Source: AP-15 sp963772295 (GTDB lineage: Bacteria; Pseudomonadota; Alphaproteobacteria; ATCC43930; CGMCC-115725). Taken from it: DNA of 64,000 bases. Numbering within the stretch: the first letter of the stretch is position 1; each line of letters starts with the position of its first letter. The notes beneath the pieces were generated by a model. That model did no database searches. It worked only from the letters and a program-made list of their open reading frames with translations, and had not been told where the DNA came from. The stretch covers positions 868,001 through 932,000 of the forward strand of contig CAVYWO010000012.1 of NCBI GenBank assembly GCA_963772295.1. Reading direction: 5' to 3'. The position numbers were made by a program, and so were the translations under genes. Shown here in pieces: positions 29,592-38,655 of this stretch.

Positions 29592-30431
29592 GTGAAATCT
29601 GCAGGGGACTTCGCCGCCATCCTGCGCGCGTGGCGCCGACGGCGGGGATGGTCGCAGCTCGAACTTGCCGGCCGGGCCGAGATTTCGCAACGTCATCTGA
29701 GTTTTTTGGAGATCGGGCGAGCCTCCCCCAGTCGCGACATGGTCGCTCGGCTCGCCGCAACGCTCGATCTGCCGCTGCGCCAGCACAATGCACTGCTGAT
29801 CGCCGCGGGGTTTGCTCCGGTCTGGCGCGAGACCGAACTCGCGGCGCCGGAGCTCGCCCGGATGCGCGCCGCGCTCGCTTTCATGCTGGCTCAGCAGGAG
29901 CCGTTTCCGGCGGTCGTCGGTCCCCGGACGGCCGCCCGCCAGGGCGGGCGTTCCGGGGATCGCCGCTGGAGCCTCATCGAGGCCAACCGGGGTGCCGTCC
30001 GACTGGTTGAATTCCTGATTGGGCCGCTGACGAGGGATGCCCGGGTCAATCTCGCAGACGCACTCGTCGGCCCGGACGCATTGCGGCCATTTCTCGTCAA
30101 CTGGGCCGAAGTTGCGCGCTATTTCATCCGCACTGTCGAGGCCGATGCCGCGGCGGACGGCACCGCCGAGAGCGCTGCCCTGCTGCAGAGACTGCTGTCG
30201 TATGAGGGGGTGCGGCCGTTGCTGAAGGCGTCGGCCGGCCCCACCGCCGATCCGGTATTGCCGATGGTGTTCTGCAAGGGCGGGGTTTCGCTGGAGCTGT
30301 TCACGACGATCGCCACCCTCGGCACGCCGCAGGATGTGACATTGCAGGAGCTGCGGATCGAGAGTTTCTTCCCGATGGGTGACGACACGGCCGAGATTTT
30401 TCGCGGCTGGGCCGCTCGCGAGCCATGCTAG
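29592..30431 (+). CDS. XRE-family regulator with MmyB-like ligand-binding domain
   Basis: A 279-residue protein. GTG 29592 is chosen because GGAGG ends five bases before it. The helix-turn-helix covers about residues 10-65 (WSQLELAGRAEISQRHLSFL, then EIGRASPSRDMVARLAATLD). The rest is an MmyB-like PAS-type domain ending VTLQELRIESFFPMGDDTAE. A palindromic repeat (29921-29959) is inserted in frame between PAVV and RRWSLIEAN, adding about 13 residues (GPRTAARQGGRSG). Divergent from the dehydrogenase/MFS pair, it may regulate them. A copy of its 3' end lies at 32459-32599. Confidence 0.85.
   Translation: MKSAGDFAAILRAWRRRRGWSQLELAGRAEISQRHLSFLEIGRASPSRDMVARLAATLDLPLRQHNALLIAAGFAPVWRETELAAPELARMRAALAFMLAQQEPFPAVVGPRTAARQGGRSGDRRWSLIEANRGAVRLVEFLIGPLTRDARVNLADALVGPDALRPFLVNWAEVARYFIRTVEADAAADGTAESAALLQRLLSYEGVRPLLKASAGPTADPVLPMVFCKGGVSLELFTTIATLGTPQDVTLQELRIESFFPMGDDTAEIFRGWAAREPC
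29921..29959 (+). repeat. Palindromic repeat (R3) inside the regulator gene
   Basis: The left arm TCCCCGGACGGCCGCCCGCC faces the right arm GGGCGGGCGTTCCGGGGA, a nearly perfect hairpin of 39 bases. It is translated in frame. Related copies are at 30639-30698 and flank both IS110 copies. Confidence 0.8.
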
Positions 30432-30521
30432 CGGCCGATGAGGGCCGTGCCGCGCCGGCCCGATCCGCCGTGTCTGGAAGCCTGACGAAGAATGAAACGG
30501 TTTAATTCAGAACCTTATCTC

Positions 30522-30700
30522 GTCATTCCCGCGCAAGCCGGAATCTAGGGATCGAAGTTCCGTCGCTTGCCCCCGGCCGGAGCCTGTCCTCGGGCCGGCC
30601 GAAGGCCGGACCCGGGGGCCGGGGCAGGCACTGGGCCCCTCCCCGGACGGCCGGCCCCCGGCCTTCGCCGGGGCAAGCTCTGGCGGGCCGTTCCGGGGAT
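30522..30700 (+). repeat. Composite of three palindromic repeats (R1, R2, R3)
   Basis: In order: R1 (CGTCATTCCCGCGCAAGCC, 30523-30552), a repeat type widespread in alphaproteobacteria; R2 around GGAGCCTGTCCTCGGG with stem CCGGCC-GAA-GGCCGG and then ACCCGGGGG; and R3 (30639-30698, arms TCCCCGGACGGCC and GGCCGTTCCGGGGA). R1 and R2 recur in the same order at 38656-38795. There is no gene here. Confidence 0.75.
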
Positions 30701-31149
30701 CGCGGGGGTGACGAATAAGTTGTTGATACGCCGCGCATCATTGCGAGCCAACGGAGCCGCGTGCAAGCAAGAGACTTCCGGCCGGTGCCAGCCTCTTGTT
30801 TTCGTAAGCCAGGCAAACGGTATTCAGAAATGGGGCTTCTTTCAGATCCGGGCCAGCGCACCTCCAACGTGAGCGCTCGCGCCAACCATCAATGCCAATC
30901 ATCAATAGTGAGATATCGCACCCCAGGCCCTCGGCTGCGGCTCCATTTCGCACGAACTATCGCGGGCGCCGTTGGGCGCGGAATTGACCGGATGCCCAGG
31001 ATGACGCCTCCAGCTCCGCATGTCATCGCTGCCACGAGCGCAATCCGAATGCACGGAGCGATGGTACAAAGCGGCTGAATAGCGTCGCATAGATCGCCGC
31101 CGGGACTATAGCGAGCCCCAGCGACGCGGCTACCTTCAGTCGCATAAAT
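30701..31149. other. Gene-free stretch
   Basis: About 450 bases between the repeat block and the hypothetical gene at 31150. Base composition drops toward the right. I see no convincing coding frame, RNA gene or terminator. Confidence 0.5.
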
Positions 31150-31512
31150 CTACCATAGCATCGATTTCGGAAAGTTCCTTCCATTTACGCTTTCTAAAAG
31201 CTGCTGCTCACGTTGAGCGGCGGCTCCCCAGGTCGACCGCCTCGTGACGAGCTGCAACAATATCGCCTGGGTATCGGCCACTAGCCGCCTACGTATTGAC
31301 GCCGATTCTGGTAATATTTGGTCGACACCTGCCAGCCATGTGTCCTTACAGTGCGCGCTCTCATCAATATATGCCTGAAGTAGCTCGGCTTCCGCCGGAG
31401 AGGGGGTGCGATCGTCCTCTAACTGTGTCATTGTATAGCGGGAATCAAAGGTGTAATCGCGCAGATGCGGCAGTAATGTACTGTAGGCCGGTTTGCTTCT
31501 GACGGCACTCAA
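31150..31512 (-). CDS. Hypothetical protein
   Basis: A 120-residue frame with a helical C-terminal half (AYIDESAHCKDTWLAGVDQI, then RLVADTQAILLQLVTRRSTW). Composition is less GC-rich than the neighbours. I do not recognise the family. It lies 13 bases after another hypothetical frame on the same strand (31526-31759), so the two could be one operon or one broken gene. The start is uncertain. Confidence 0.45.
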   Translation of the reverse strand: MSAVRSKPAYSTLLPHLRDYTFDSRYTMTQLEDDRTPSPAEAELLQAYIDESAHCKDTWLAGVDQILPESASIRRRLVADTQAILLQLVTRRSTWGAAAQREQQLLESVNGRNFPKSMLW

Positions 31513-31525
31513 GCAGCTTCTCAGC

Positions 31526-31759
31526 TCACTGATAACTGCTGTTATCCGCGCCCTCCTGACCCCTGACCGGAAGATCCGGGGGTGGCAGCGGCTCTCTCGG
31601 ACGTATTACTGAAGGAATGGTTGCCGTTTCGACAACTTTACACTGCCCGTCCCATTCGTCAGTCACGTATGCGCGGGAATTAAATAGTGTCACATGAATA
31701 CGGCCAGATATTCGATCGATTTTATAATCGTTACTCGCATCGCTATTTTCTCCATGCAA
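31526..31759 (-). CDS. Hypothetical protein
   Basis: A 77-residue frame, RISGRIHVTLFNSRAYVTDE then WDGQCKVVETATIPSVI, ending in a Pro-rich tail. No family is recognised. The strand pattern suggests a small beta-rich domain. It is AT-rich for this window, so the 31.1-32.4 kb stretch may be acquired DNA. Confidence 0.4.
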   Translation of the reverse strand: MHGENSDASNDYKIDRISGRIHVTLFNSRAYVTDEWDGQCKVVETATIPSVIRPREPLPPPDLPVRGQEGADNSSYQ

Positions 31760-31956
31760 GTGTATTATTTCATTTGTGAATTCCTAAATTGATAGGGGAT
31801 CGCCGGTGTCGAGGTCTCTGGCATCGGCGGCCGGATCCATACCCAAAACGTGAACTTTGCTATTCATTCATCAATTGTAACACCCGTTATCGCATACCAG
31901 CTTAGGCTATCTCCAAACGGCTTCTATTTTCTCCCCAATCTATAACAGTTCGGTTT

Positions 31957-32400
31957 TGGTACGTCAACCTGATATTGCCCCTCGTTTTCGTGCTTTTATT
32001 ATCGATGGCCGGAAGTACTCCGGGCGTCGCGAACCGATCGAATGCGAATGATCGGCAAAGCAATGCGGATCCGAAGCCCGTGCAGATTACAAAGGAGCCC
32101 GAGCTCGAGAGGGCTACCGATATTTGGGCTATTATCCGGTGGACTACTACCAACATCAAGGGCACATCACTGCGCTACGGAGTGGTCCACTATGGCACCG
32201 ATCGCCACCGGTTAGATCAGACAGCGAAATTTCCCAACCGCTGGAACGCCGGCCTACCGGCGATGATCTATCGCGTGCAGGTCAATCACTTGCATCCCGC
32301 GACACCCTATTATTACCGGGTTCAATCGGAAAATGCCTCGGGCGTCAAGGAGGGACCGGAAAGTCCGACGAACGAGTTTACCACGAAGGCGGTCCCCTAA
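31957..32400 (+). CDS. Secreted fibronectin-III-like domain protein
   Basis: A frame of about 147 residues. The hydrophobic start (YVNLILPLVFVLLLSMAGS) looks like a signal peptide, so I take TTG 31957; TTG 31975 is also possible. The mature part is a single Fn3/purple-acid-phosphatase-N-like beta sandwich (DIWAIIRWTTTNIKGTSLRY, HLHPATPYYYRVQSENASG). Such domains usually belong to larger secreted enzymes or adhesins, but here it stands alone. The role is unknown. Confidence 0.55.
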   Translation, partial: WYVNLILPLVFVLLLSMAGSTPGVANRSNANDRQSNADPKPVQITKEPELERATDIWAIIRWTTTNIKGTSLRYGVVHYGTDRHRLDQTAKFPNRWNAGLPAMIYRVQVNHLHPATPYYYRVQSENASGVKEGPESPTNEFTTKAVP

Positions 32401-32458
32401 AGCGCCGGAGAGGGTCTATTCTCCCCAGCGCAGATGGCGCGGGTCGACGTAGTTCGTC

Positions 32459-32599
32459 GTCACGGAGCTTTTCACGACGATCGCCACCCTCGGCACACCA
32501 CAGCATGTGACATTACAGGAGCTCCGGATCGAGAGTCTCTTGGCGATGCGCGACGACACGGCCGAGCTTTTTCGCGGCTGGCTCGCGAGGCATGCTAGT
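32459..32599 (+). pseudogene. 3' fragment of an MmyB-type regulator gene
   Basis: The sequence repeats the last 140 bases of the regulator at 29592-30431: ELFTTIATLGTP, VTLQELRIES, DDTAELFRGW. There are several substitutions and no start or DNA-binding part. It is a relic of a second, mostly lost copy. Confidence 0.75.
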
Positions 32600-32682
32600 G
32601 CTCTGAACTCATCGGACAGATGATCCACTTGATCGTCGTGGCCGGTTGGCCTTTAGCCCGCGGACGCAAAGCGGCCCGCGGG

Positions 32683-32760
32683 TCGGGCCCGGCCATCCAC
32701 GAGCCGCCGCACACGCTTTGCCGGTTTCCGTGGATGCCCGGCCCAGGGCCGGGCAAGACG
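32683..32760 (+). repeat. Palindromic repeat (R4)
   Basis: The arms GGGCCCGGCCATCCACG and CGTGGATGCCCGGCCC face each other and are followed by AGGGCCGGGCAAGACG. This is a known style of intergenic repeat in alphaproteobacteria. It lies in the gap before the MOSC gene. Confidence 0.6.
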
Positions 32761-32880
32761 ATTAGACGGAGACTGACGCATCGGAATGCATCTGAGCACC
32801 AGCGGCCGATGAGCGCCGCGCCGGCGGCGAGATGGCCGTTGGTCTGGAAAGACGGCGCGGGAGCCCTTATCGTGCGCGGC

Positions 32881-33660
32881 ATGGCTGGCACCATCGCCGC
32901 GATCTACCGATACCCGGTCAAGGGGCTGAGCGCCGAAGCGATGGCGCGGGTCTCGCTGACCCCGGGCGCGTGCCTGCCGCTGGACCGGCGCTTTGCGATC
33001 GCGCTCGGCAAGACCAAGTTCGACCCCGATCACCCGAACTGGCTGCCGAAGACCGCTTTTGTCATGCTGATGCGCGACGAGGCGTTGGCCCGGCTCGAGA
33101 CCCGGCTGGATCCGCAAACCGGCCGCCTCTCGATCGCGCGGGATGGCCGGGTGTTGCTCGACGCGCCGATCGGCGCGCCGGAGGGCGGGCGCCGGATCGC
33201 GGCCTTCGTCGAAGGGTTTCTCGAAGGCCGGGTCAAAGGGCCGTTGCGCGTCGTCGAGGCAGCCGGCCACACCTTTGCCGATGCCCGGCGAAAGCCGAGC
33301 GCGACGACCGACCAATACGTCTCATTGATCGGCCTTGAGAGCATCCGGGCGCTCGAGGCGGCGATCGGCGCCGCCGTCGACCCGTTGCGGTTCCGCGCCA
33401 ATCTCTATTTCGACGGCCTGCCGGCGTGGAGCGAGTTCGACTGGCTGGGCCGCGAGATCGGCGTCGGCGGCGCCCGGCTGCGCCCGATCGCCGCGATCAC
33501 GCGGTGCGCGGCGACCCAGGTCAACCCGGCGACGGCGGAACGCGATCTCGACATCGTCGCCGCCTTGGAGCGCGGCTTCGGCCACAATCTGATGGGGATC
33601 TACGCCGAGGTGGCGAAGGCCGGCGACGTCGCCATCGGCGATGAGCTTACGGGGCCGTGA
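32881..33660 (+). CDS. MOSC-domain protein with N-terminal beta-barrel
   Basis: 259 residues. The N-terminal MOSC_N barrel (AAIYRYPVKGLSAEAMARVS, PLDRRFAIA) is followed by the MOSC domain with FRANLYFDGLPAWSEFDW and the conserved cysteine in ITRCAATQVNPATAERD. MOSC proteins handle the molybdenum cofactor or sulfide transfer to it. The fold is clear but the substrate is not. ATG 32881 is the natural family start. The downstream metallophosphoesterase is convergent. Confidence 0.8.
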   Translation: MAGTIAAIYRYPVKGLSAEAMARVSLTPGACLPLDRRFAIALGKTKFDPDHPNWLPKTAFVMLMRDEALARLETRLDPQTGRLSIARDGRVLLDAPIGAPEGGRRIAAFVEGFLEGRVKGPLRVVEAAGHTFADARRKPSATTDQYVSLIGLESIRALEAAIGAAVDPLRFRANLYFDGLPAWSEFDWLGREIGVGGARLRPIAAITRCAATQVNPATAERDLDIVAALERGFGHNLMGIYAEVAKAGDVAIGDELTGP

Positions 33661-33672
33661 GGGAAGGGGGAC

Positions 33673-34245
33673 TCAGTCGAAATCGGTGACCACGACCTCC
33701 TCGCTCGCGGTGTCGAGCACCGCGCAGGAGAGGCGCCGGCCGTTGCCGGGGTCGCGCGCCTCGCCGGCCGAGCCGGGATTGATCACCAGCACCCGTCCAA
33801 GGCGGCGGACCAGCTGATGATGGGTGTGACCATAGAGCAGGAAGTCCGCGTCGACTTCGGCGAACCGCGCCAATTGCGCGCTCCGTGGATAGACGTAGGC
33901 GCCGCGTGGCTCCCAGGGCGTCGAATGCACCGCGAGCAGCTTCTTGCCGCCGCGCTTCAGCGCCAGGCTGTGCGGACGGTCGGCGAGCCAGCCGAGCAGC
34001 GACCGGTCGATCCAGGTCGCGGCCCGGGCGCGGGTGCCGTGCGGTCCGAGAAAGCCTTCCTCATGGTTGCCCAGGATCACCTCTGCGCCGCGCTGCCGGA
34101 GGGCCGCCACGACCTCGTTCGAAAAACGAAAATCGCAGATGCTGTCGCCGAGGCAGACGAGTTCGTCGGCGTCGCCGATGATCTCGAGGGCTCGCCGCAG
34201 CCCTTCGTGGTTGCAGTGGAGATCGGAAACGATGCCGAGCTTCAC
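33673..34245 (-). CDS. Metallophosphoesterase (YfcE/calcineurin type)
   Basis: 190 residues with all five metal motifs: IVSDLHCNHEGL, VCLGDSICD, EVILGNHEEGF, AVHSTPW, and LYGHTHHQL. This is a cytoplasmic dinuclear-metal phosphodiesterase of the YfcE type. The start is GTG 34245, which begins VKLGIVSDLH exactly as in the family and overlaps the MaoC-like gene stop by four bases (GTGA). The upstream extension in this frame has no homology. The substrate is unknown. Confidence 0.85.
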   Translation of the reverse strand: MKLGIVSDLHCNHEGLRRALEIIGDADELVCLGDSICDFRFSNEVVAALRQRGAEVILGNHEEGFLGPHGTRARAATWIDRSLLGWLADRPHSLALKRGGKKLLAVHSTPWEPRGAYVYPRSAQLARFAEVDADFLLYGHTHHQLVRRLGRVLVINPGSAGEARDPGNGRRLSCAVLDTASEEVVVTDFD

Positions 34246-34730
34246 GGCGACGGGTTCTCCGCGATCGGCCGGCGGCGCAGCAGGTTCATCGGCTTCAGGC
34301 TCATCACCACGGCGCCGTCCTGGTTGAGCACCTCGACGTAGCTGCGCAGCATGCCGCGATCCGGCCGTGAGCGCGAGGGCGTGGTTTCGAGCACCGTCAC
34401 CCGCAGGCGCAGCACGTCGCCCGGCCGCACCGGACGGCGCCACCGCAGCTCGTCGAGGCCGGGCGAGGCAAGGCTCGCATCGCCAGGCAGAAAATGGTCG
34501 ACGAAGAGCCGCATCATCAGCCCGGCGGTATGCCAGCCGCTGGCGATCAGCCCGCGGAACTCGCCCCGCGCCGCAACCTCTCGGTCGAGATGCATCGGCT
34601 GTGGATCGAAGCGGCGGGCGAAGTCGACGATCTCGGCCTCGGTAACCGCGATCTCGCCGAATTCATACGCCGCACCCGGGACCAAGTCGTCGAGCCAGCG
34701 ATCCCCGATCGGCGCTTTGCAGGGGCTCAA
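34242..34730 (-). CDS. MaoC-like dehydratase (hotdog fold)
   Basis: 162 residues with the R-hydratase/MaoC layout. The catalytic Asp/His motif is in FDPQPMHLDREVA followed by GLIASGWHTAGLMMRL; the C-terminal strands include RRPVRPGDVLRLRVTVLE. It likely hydrates an enoyl-CoA or related acyl thioester. It is translationally coupled to the metallophosphoesterase. The IS110 copy starts 20 bases upstream of its start, so its promoter may have been displaced or replaced. Confidence 0.8.
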   Translation of the reverse strand: MSPCKAPIGDRWLDDLVPGAAYEFGEIAVTEAEIVDFARRFDPQPMHLDREVAARGEFRGLIASGWHTAGLMMRLFVDHFLPGDASLASPGLDELRWRRPVRPGDVLRLRVTVLETTPSRSRPDRGMLRSYVEVLNQDGAVVMSLKPMNLLRRRPIAENPSP

Positions 34731-34764
34731 CGGCGCGTCCTTTACGACTGTGGCCGCCCCCGGA

Positions 34765-34783
34765 CGTGGGCCTTCAGCCCACG
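34765..34783 (+). repeat. IS110 left-end hairpin, copy 2
   Basis: Identical to the hairpin at 15464-15482 (CGTGGGC-CTTCA-GCCCACG). Confidence 0.6.
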
Positions 34784-34860
34784 GATTTAGATGCTATGGG
34801 GAGGACGGCCGCGGCATTGAGTATCTTGTCGGTTGTCCAAGACCAGACAGGATTGATCCG

Positions 34861-36028
34861 ATGCCAAAGCAAATCGAACCGAGCAACACCACGGCCGCCT
34901 TTGACCATAATAGCACTTTGGTCGTGGCGCTGGAATTGAGCGGCAAGTCGTGGGAGGCCGGGGCGGTGGTTCCCGGGGTCGCCCGTCGGCCGCGGCGGCG
35001 GCTCGCGCCGCGCGATCTGGCCGGCTTGTTGCGGACGATCGGGTTGTGGAAGGCGGAGGCGGAGGCCGCGGGTCGGGCGGTGCAGCGCGTGGTGCTGAGC
35101 TACGAGGCGGGCCGAGACGGTTTCTGGATTGCCCGTTACCTGCTGGCGCAGGGGATCGAGGTGCAGGTCATGCATCCGGCGAGCATTCCGGTGCCGCGGC
35201 GGAGCCGGCGGGCGAAGACGGATCGGATCGACCTGGACATGCTGTTGCGCACGCTGCTGGCGTGGCTGCGCGGCGAGCCGCGGGTGTGTTCGATGGTGCG
35301 CATCGCGAGTGAGGCGGAGGAGGAACTGCGCCGGCCGGGACGCGAACGGGAGCGGCTGGTCCGCGAGCGGCTGCAACTCGAGAGCCGCGTGGAGAGTTCT
35401 GCTCTGTCTGCATGGTATCGTCGGCTTCAAGCCGCGCCTCAAGAAGGCGTTCGAGCGGCTGGAGGCATTGCAGACCTTTGCCGGCTCGCCGTTGCCGCCC
35501 AAGACGATGGCGGAGCTGAGACGCTTGATGGTGCGCCACCGCCTGGTCTCGGACCAACTGCGCGAGATCGAGGCCGAGCGCGACGCGGTCGTGAAGATCG
35601 CCGAGCCGGACCGCGCCGAGCGAATGATCCAGCTGCTGACCCAGATCGTCGGCCTCGGTGTCGAGACCGCGACCGTTCTGGTCCGCGAGATGCTAGGCTG
35701 CCGTTCGTTCCGTGATCGCCGGGCGCTGGCGAGCTTTGTCGGTTTGACCGGCACGCCGTTCCAGAGCGGCGGCATGGAGCGCGAGCAGGGCATCGGCAAA
35801 AACGGCAATGCACGGGTGCGCCACATCCTGATGCAACTGGCTTGGCGCTGGCTTCGCTTCCAACCGCAAAGCCCGCTCAGCCGTTGGTTCGTCCAGCGAA
35901 CCAGCGGTGCCAAGGGGCGCATCCGCAAAGTGATGATCGTGGCGCTTGCCCGAAAGCTGCTGGTCGCGCTCTGGCGCTATGTCGAGACCGGCGAACTACC
36001 AGCCGACGCCCGCACCGCCGCCGCCTGA
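34861..36028 (+). pseudogene. IS110-family transposase (frameshifted), copy 2
   Basis: Sequence-identical to the transposase of copy 1, including the +1 shift near 35392-35397 that separates the RuvC-like N-terminal part from the Transposase_20 C-terminal part. Because both copies carry it, the change predates their separation. Then either the element moved in trans, or the shift is suppressed by programmed frameshifting, or the second copy arose by recombination rather than transposition. Confidence 0.8.
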
Positions 36029-36412
36029 GCGCAAGATCAGGGCACGCGGCGAGACACAAAGACACCGGGCGGAGCAAGGCGCTTGGCGCCGACGCCTGGA
36101 ACCGACCTGGGTGGGCGGGATGCCGTCACGGACTATGGCTGCAAGATGCCGCCATTTAGAGTGGTCCCGCCCTCCCAGGCTCCCCGTCGGCCTCGCGATT
36201 GAGGCATCGTGGTACGGAACCGCAGGTTCCGCCGGATACGAGTTTGCAGGCCATCGGCCTGAGCACAGGGGAGCCGCCCAGGCTCGTGACAGGTGACGCC
36301 AATGAACTCCTCGCCCCGGTTTCCTGTGCCCAGACCGCAGCTCGGGCCCAGATTGCGACGGAGCAACCGTCCGGGAAACGTGACAGTCACGATTGCCAAT
36401 AGGAGATCGAAG
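36029..36412 (+). other. IS110 untranslated region, copy 2
   Basis: Identical to 16728-17111, with the hairpin at 36215-36231. It is a candidate for the guide RNA that IS110 elements use; nothing else is visible. Confidence 0.4.
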
Positions 36413-36727
36413 ATGCCCAGACATCGGACCGGCAGCGCCCCGATGACCCCAGCTGAGCGTCAAGCGCGATGCCGCGCTAGACGGCGCCAGCAGAGCCAAC
36501 AGAGCCAGACGGCGTCACCGGCACCGCGCCTCGCGCCACGGCCAAGGCGCTGGGCGGCAGCAGTCGCCACGCTGATCGAGCTGCAGGACAATTACCGCGC
36601 CTGGCTGGACAACCTTCCCGCCAATCTCGAAGCATCCAGGCTGGCGGAGAAGCTGCAAGCAATCGCCGAGCTCGACATCGAGGAGTTGCAGGCGATCGAC
36701 CCGCCCCGTGGCTACGGCCGCGACTGA
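36413..36727 (+). CDS. Small IS-associated accessory protein, copy 2
   Basis: Identical to the 104-residue protein at 17112-17426 and related to the one at 52609-52926. The function is unknown. Conservation of the C-terminal DPPRGYGRD/EPPRGFGRD motif across two IS families suggests selection for the protein itself. Confidence 0.7.
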   Translation: MPRHRTGSAPMTPAERQARCRARRRQQSQQSQTASPAPRLAPRPRRWAAAVATLIELQDNYRAWLDNLPANLEASRLAEKLQAIAELDIEELQAIDPPRGYGRD

Positions 36728-36806
36728 CCTGAAGGTCCTTAACCAACACCAGCCAACCGCCATGTCGAAACTACTTGACAGCAAAATCCCCATACAAGTC
36801 CGTGGG

Positions 36807-36832
36807 CGCCCGTTGGGGCGGACGTTCCGGGG
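36807..36832 (+). repeat. Half palindromic repeat at IS110 copy 2 right end
   Basis: CGCCCG-TTGGG-GCGGACGTTCCGGGG, a diverged form of the arm at 17506-17530. The differing loop and stem show that the two copies sit in different members of the same repeat family. Confidence 0.5.
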
Positions 36833-36923
36833 GTTGACCCGGCGATCCCGCACCAGCATTACATCAAGTCGGGAGATATGTCGCGGCTGCGCACGGGCCG
36901 CCCATCGCCCGCGAGGGAGGAAG

Positions 36924-38627
36924 ATGAATTACGACTACATCATCGTCGGCGGCGGCTCGGCCGGCTCGGTCATGGCCAACCGGCTGTCGGCCAAGAGCGC
37001 CAACAAGGTGCTGCTGTGCGAGGCGGGACAGGACACGCCGCACGGCAAGGTGCCGCCCGAGATCCTCAATTCCTATCCTGGCACCGCCTATTTCGACCCG
37101 CGCTTTCACTGGACCGAATTAAAGGTCCATACCGAGGTCGTCTCGCACAATCGCCCGGATGAGAACCGGCCGCCGCTGCGCAAATACGAGCAGGCGCGGG
37201 TCATGGGCGGCGGCTCGTCGATCAACGGCCAGCTCGCCAACCGGGGTGCCCCCAGCGATTACGACGAATGGGAGGCGCGCGGTGCAACCGGCTGGGGCTG
37301 GAACGGGGTATTGCCCTATTTCAAGAAAGTCGAGCGCGACATGGATTTCGACGGGCCGTGGCACGGCAAGGACGGCCGCATTCCGGTCCGCCGCATCTTT
37401 CCGGATATGTGGAACGGCCACGCCAAGGCGGTGGCGAAGGCGTTCGACGAGGCCGGCTTCGAATTCATCCTCGACCAGAACGCCGAATACAAGGACGGCT
37501 ATTTTCCGATCACGATCTCGAACCTCTACGACCGCCGCGTGTCGGCGGCGATCGGCTATCTCGACCCGGCGACGCGGCTACGCGAGAACCTGGCGATCTC
37601 GCCCTTGACCCAGGTCAAAGAACTGCTGTTCGAAGGGCAGCGCTGCGTCGGAGTCCGGGCGCTCGTCGCCGGCACAGACACCGAGTTCCGCGGCAACGAG
37701 GTCGTCGTCTCGTCGGGGGCGATCCATTCGCCGGCGCATCTGTTGCGCGCCGGCGTCGGGCCGGCCGGCGATCTCAAGGATCTCGGCATCCCGGTCGTCG
37801 CCGATGTGCCCGGGGTCGGCCAGCGGCTGATGGACCACCCGTCGATCTCGGTGTCGTCGTTCATCAGGCCCGAGGCGCGGCTTGGCGACCTGACCCGCCG
37901 CCACATCCTCTTGGCGTTGCGCTATTCGTCCGGGATCGGCGGCGCGCCCAAGGGCGACATGTTCGTTGCCGGCGTCAGCAAATCGGCCTGGCACGCGGTC
38001 GGCGCCCGGATCGGCTCGCTGCTCGCGGCCGTCTACAAGACGTTTTCCGAAACCGGCCAAGTCAAGCTCGCCGCGCGCGACTGGCGGGCCGAGCCGATCG
38101 TCGAGTTCAACCTCTTGTCCGATCGGCGCGACCTCGAACGGCTGATGGACGGGTTCCGCCGCTTGGGCGCGATGCAGATCAGCGCAGCGTTGAGCGCGGT
38201 GACGAGCAATCCGTTTCCGGCGGCCTATACGGAGCGGGTGCGCAAGATCGGCGTCGTCAACGCCAGGAACAAGCGCATCACCGACGCGATTGCCAAGCTG
38301 CTCGACGGCCCCGCCTGGTTGCGGCGCTATGTGATCGAGAACGTCATCGTCGAGGGCTACCGGTTCGACCAGCTGATGCGCGACGGCGAGGCGCTCGAAG
38401 ACTTTATCCGCAAGGCCGCGATCGGGGTCTGGCATGCCACCTGCACCTGCCGCATGGGCGCCGACGACGACCCGATGGCGGTGACCGACAACCAGGGGCG
38501 GGTGCGCGGGGTGGCGGGCTTGCGCGTCGTCGACGCATCGCTCTTCCCTTGCGTGCCCTGCGCCAACACCAACTTCCCGACCCTGATGACGGCGGAAAAG
38601 ATCGCCGACGCGATGGTGTCGCAATGA
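36924..38627 (+). CDS. GMC-family FAD-dependent oxidoreductase
   Basis: 567 residues, starting at ATG 36924 after GGGAGG. The N-terminus YDYIIVGGGSAGSVMANRLS is the FAD-binding dinucleotide fold. GMC signature 1 lies around ARVMGGGSSINGQLANRG and signature 2 around VVVSSGAIHSPAHLLRAGVG. The C-terminal active-site region has VWHATCTCRMGADDD (His) and FPCVPCANTNFPTLMTAEKI (Asn). The family oxidises alcohols such as choline or polyethylene glycol. The substrate is not evident. The IS110 copy lies just upstream. Confidence 0.9.
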   Translation: MNYDYIIVGGGSAGSVMANRLSAKSANKVLLCEAGQDTPHGKVPPEILNSYPGTAYFDPRFHWTELKVHTEVVSHNRPDENRPPLRKYEQARVMGGGSSINGQLANRGAPSDYDEWEARGATGWGWNGVLPYFKKVERDMDFDGPWHGKDGRIPVRRIFPDMWNGHAKAVAKAFDEAGFEFILDQNAEYKDGYFPITISNLYDRRVSAAIGYLDPATRLRENLAISPLTQVKELLFEGQRCVGVRALVAGTDTEFRGNEVVVSSGAIHSPAHLLRAGVGPAGDLKDLGIPVVADVPGVGQRLMDHPSISVSSFIRPEARLGDLTRRHILLALRYSSGIGGAPKGDMFVAGVSKSAWHAVGARIGSLLAAVYKTFSETGQVKLAARDWRAEPIVEFNLLSDRRDLERLMDGFRRLGAMQISAALSAVTSNPFPAAYTERVRKIGVVNARNKRITDAIAKLLDGPAWLRRYVIENVIVEGYRFDQLMRDGEALEDFIRKAAIGVWHATCTCRMGADDDPMAVTDNQGRVRGVAGLRVVDASLFPCVPCANTNFPTLMTAEKIADAMVSQ

Positions 38628-38655
38628 CGGGATGACGCGATGACCGACTTCGCCG

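Larger units (their letters stand above)
34750..36812 (+). mobile_element. IS110-family element, copy 2
   Basis: The same 2063-bp block as 15449-17511, with one base different (36796). Near-identity over the whole length shows recent movement or exchange. It is inserted between the MaoC-like gene (minus strand) and the GMC oxidoreductase (plus strand). Again its left end reads GTGGCCGCCCCCGGACG and its right flank carries the R3-like arm at 36807-36832. Confidence 0.85.
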
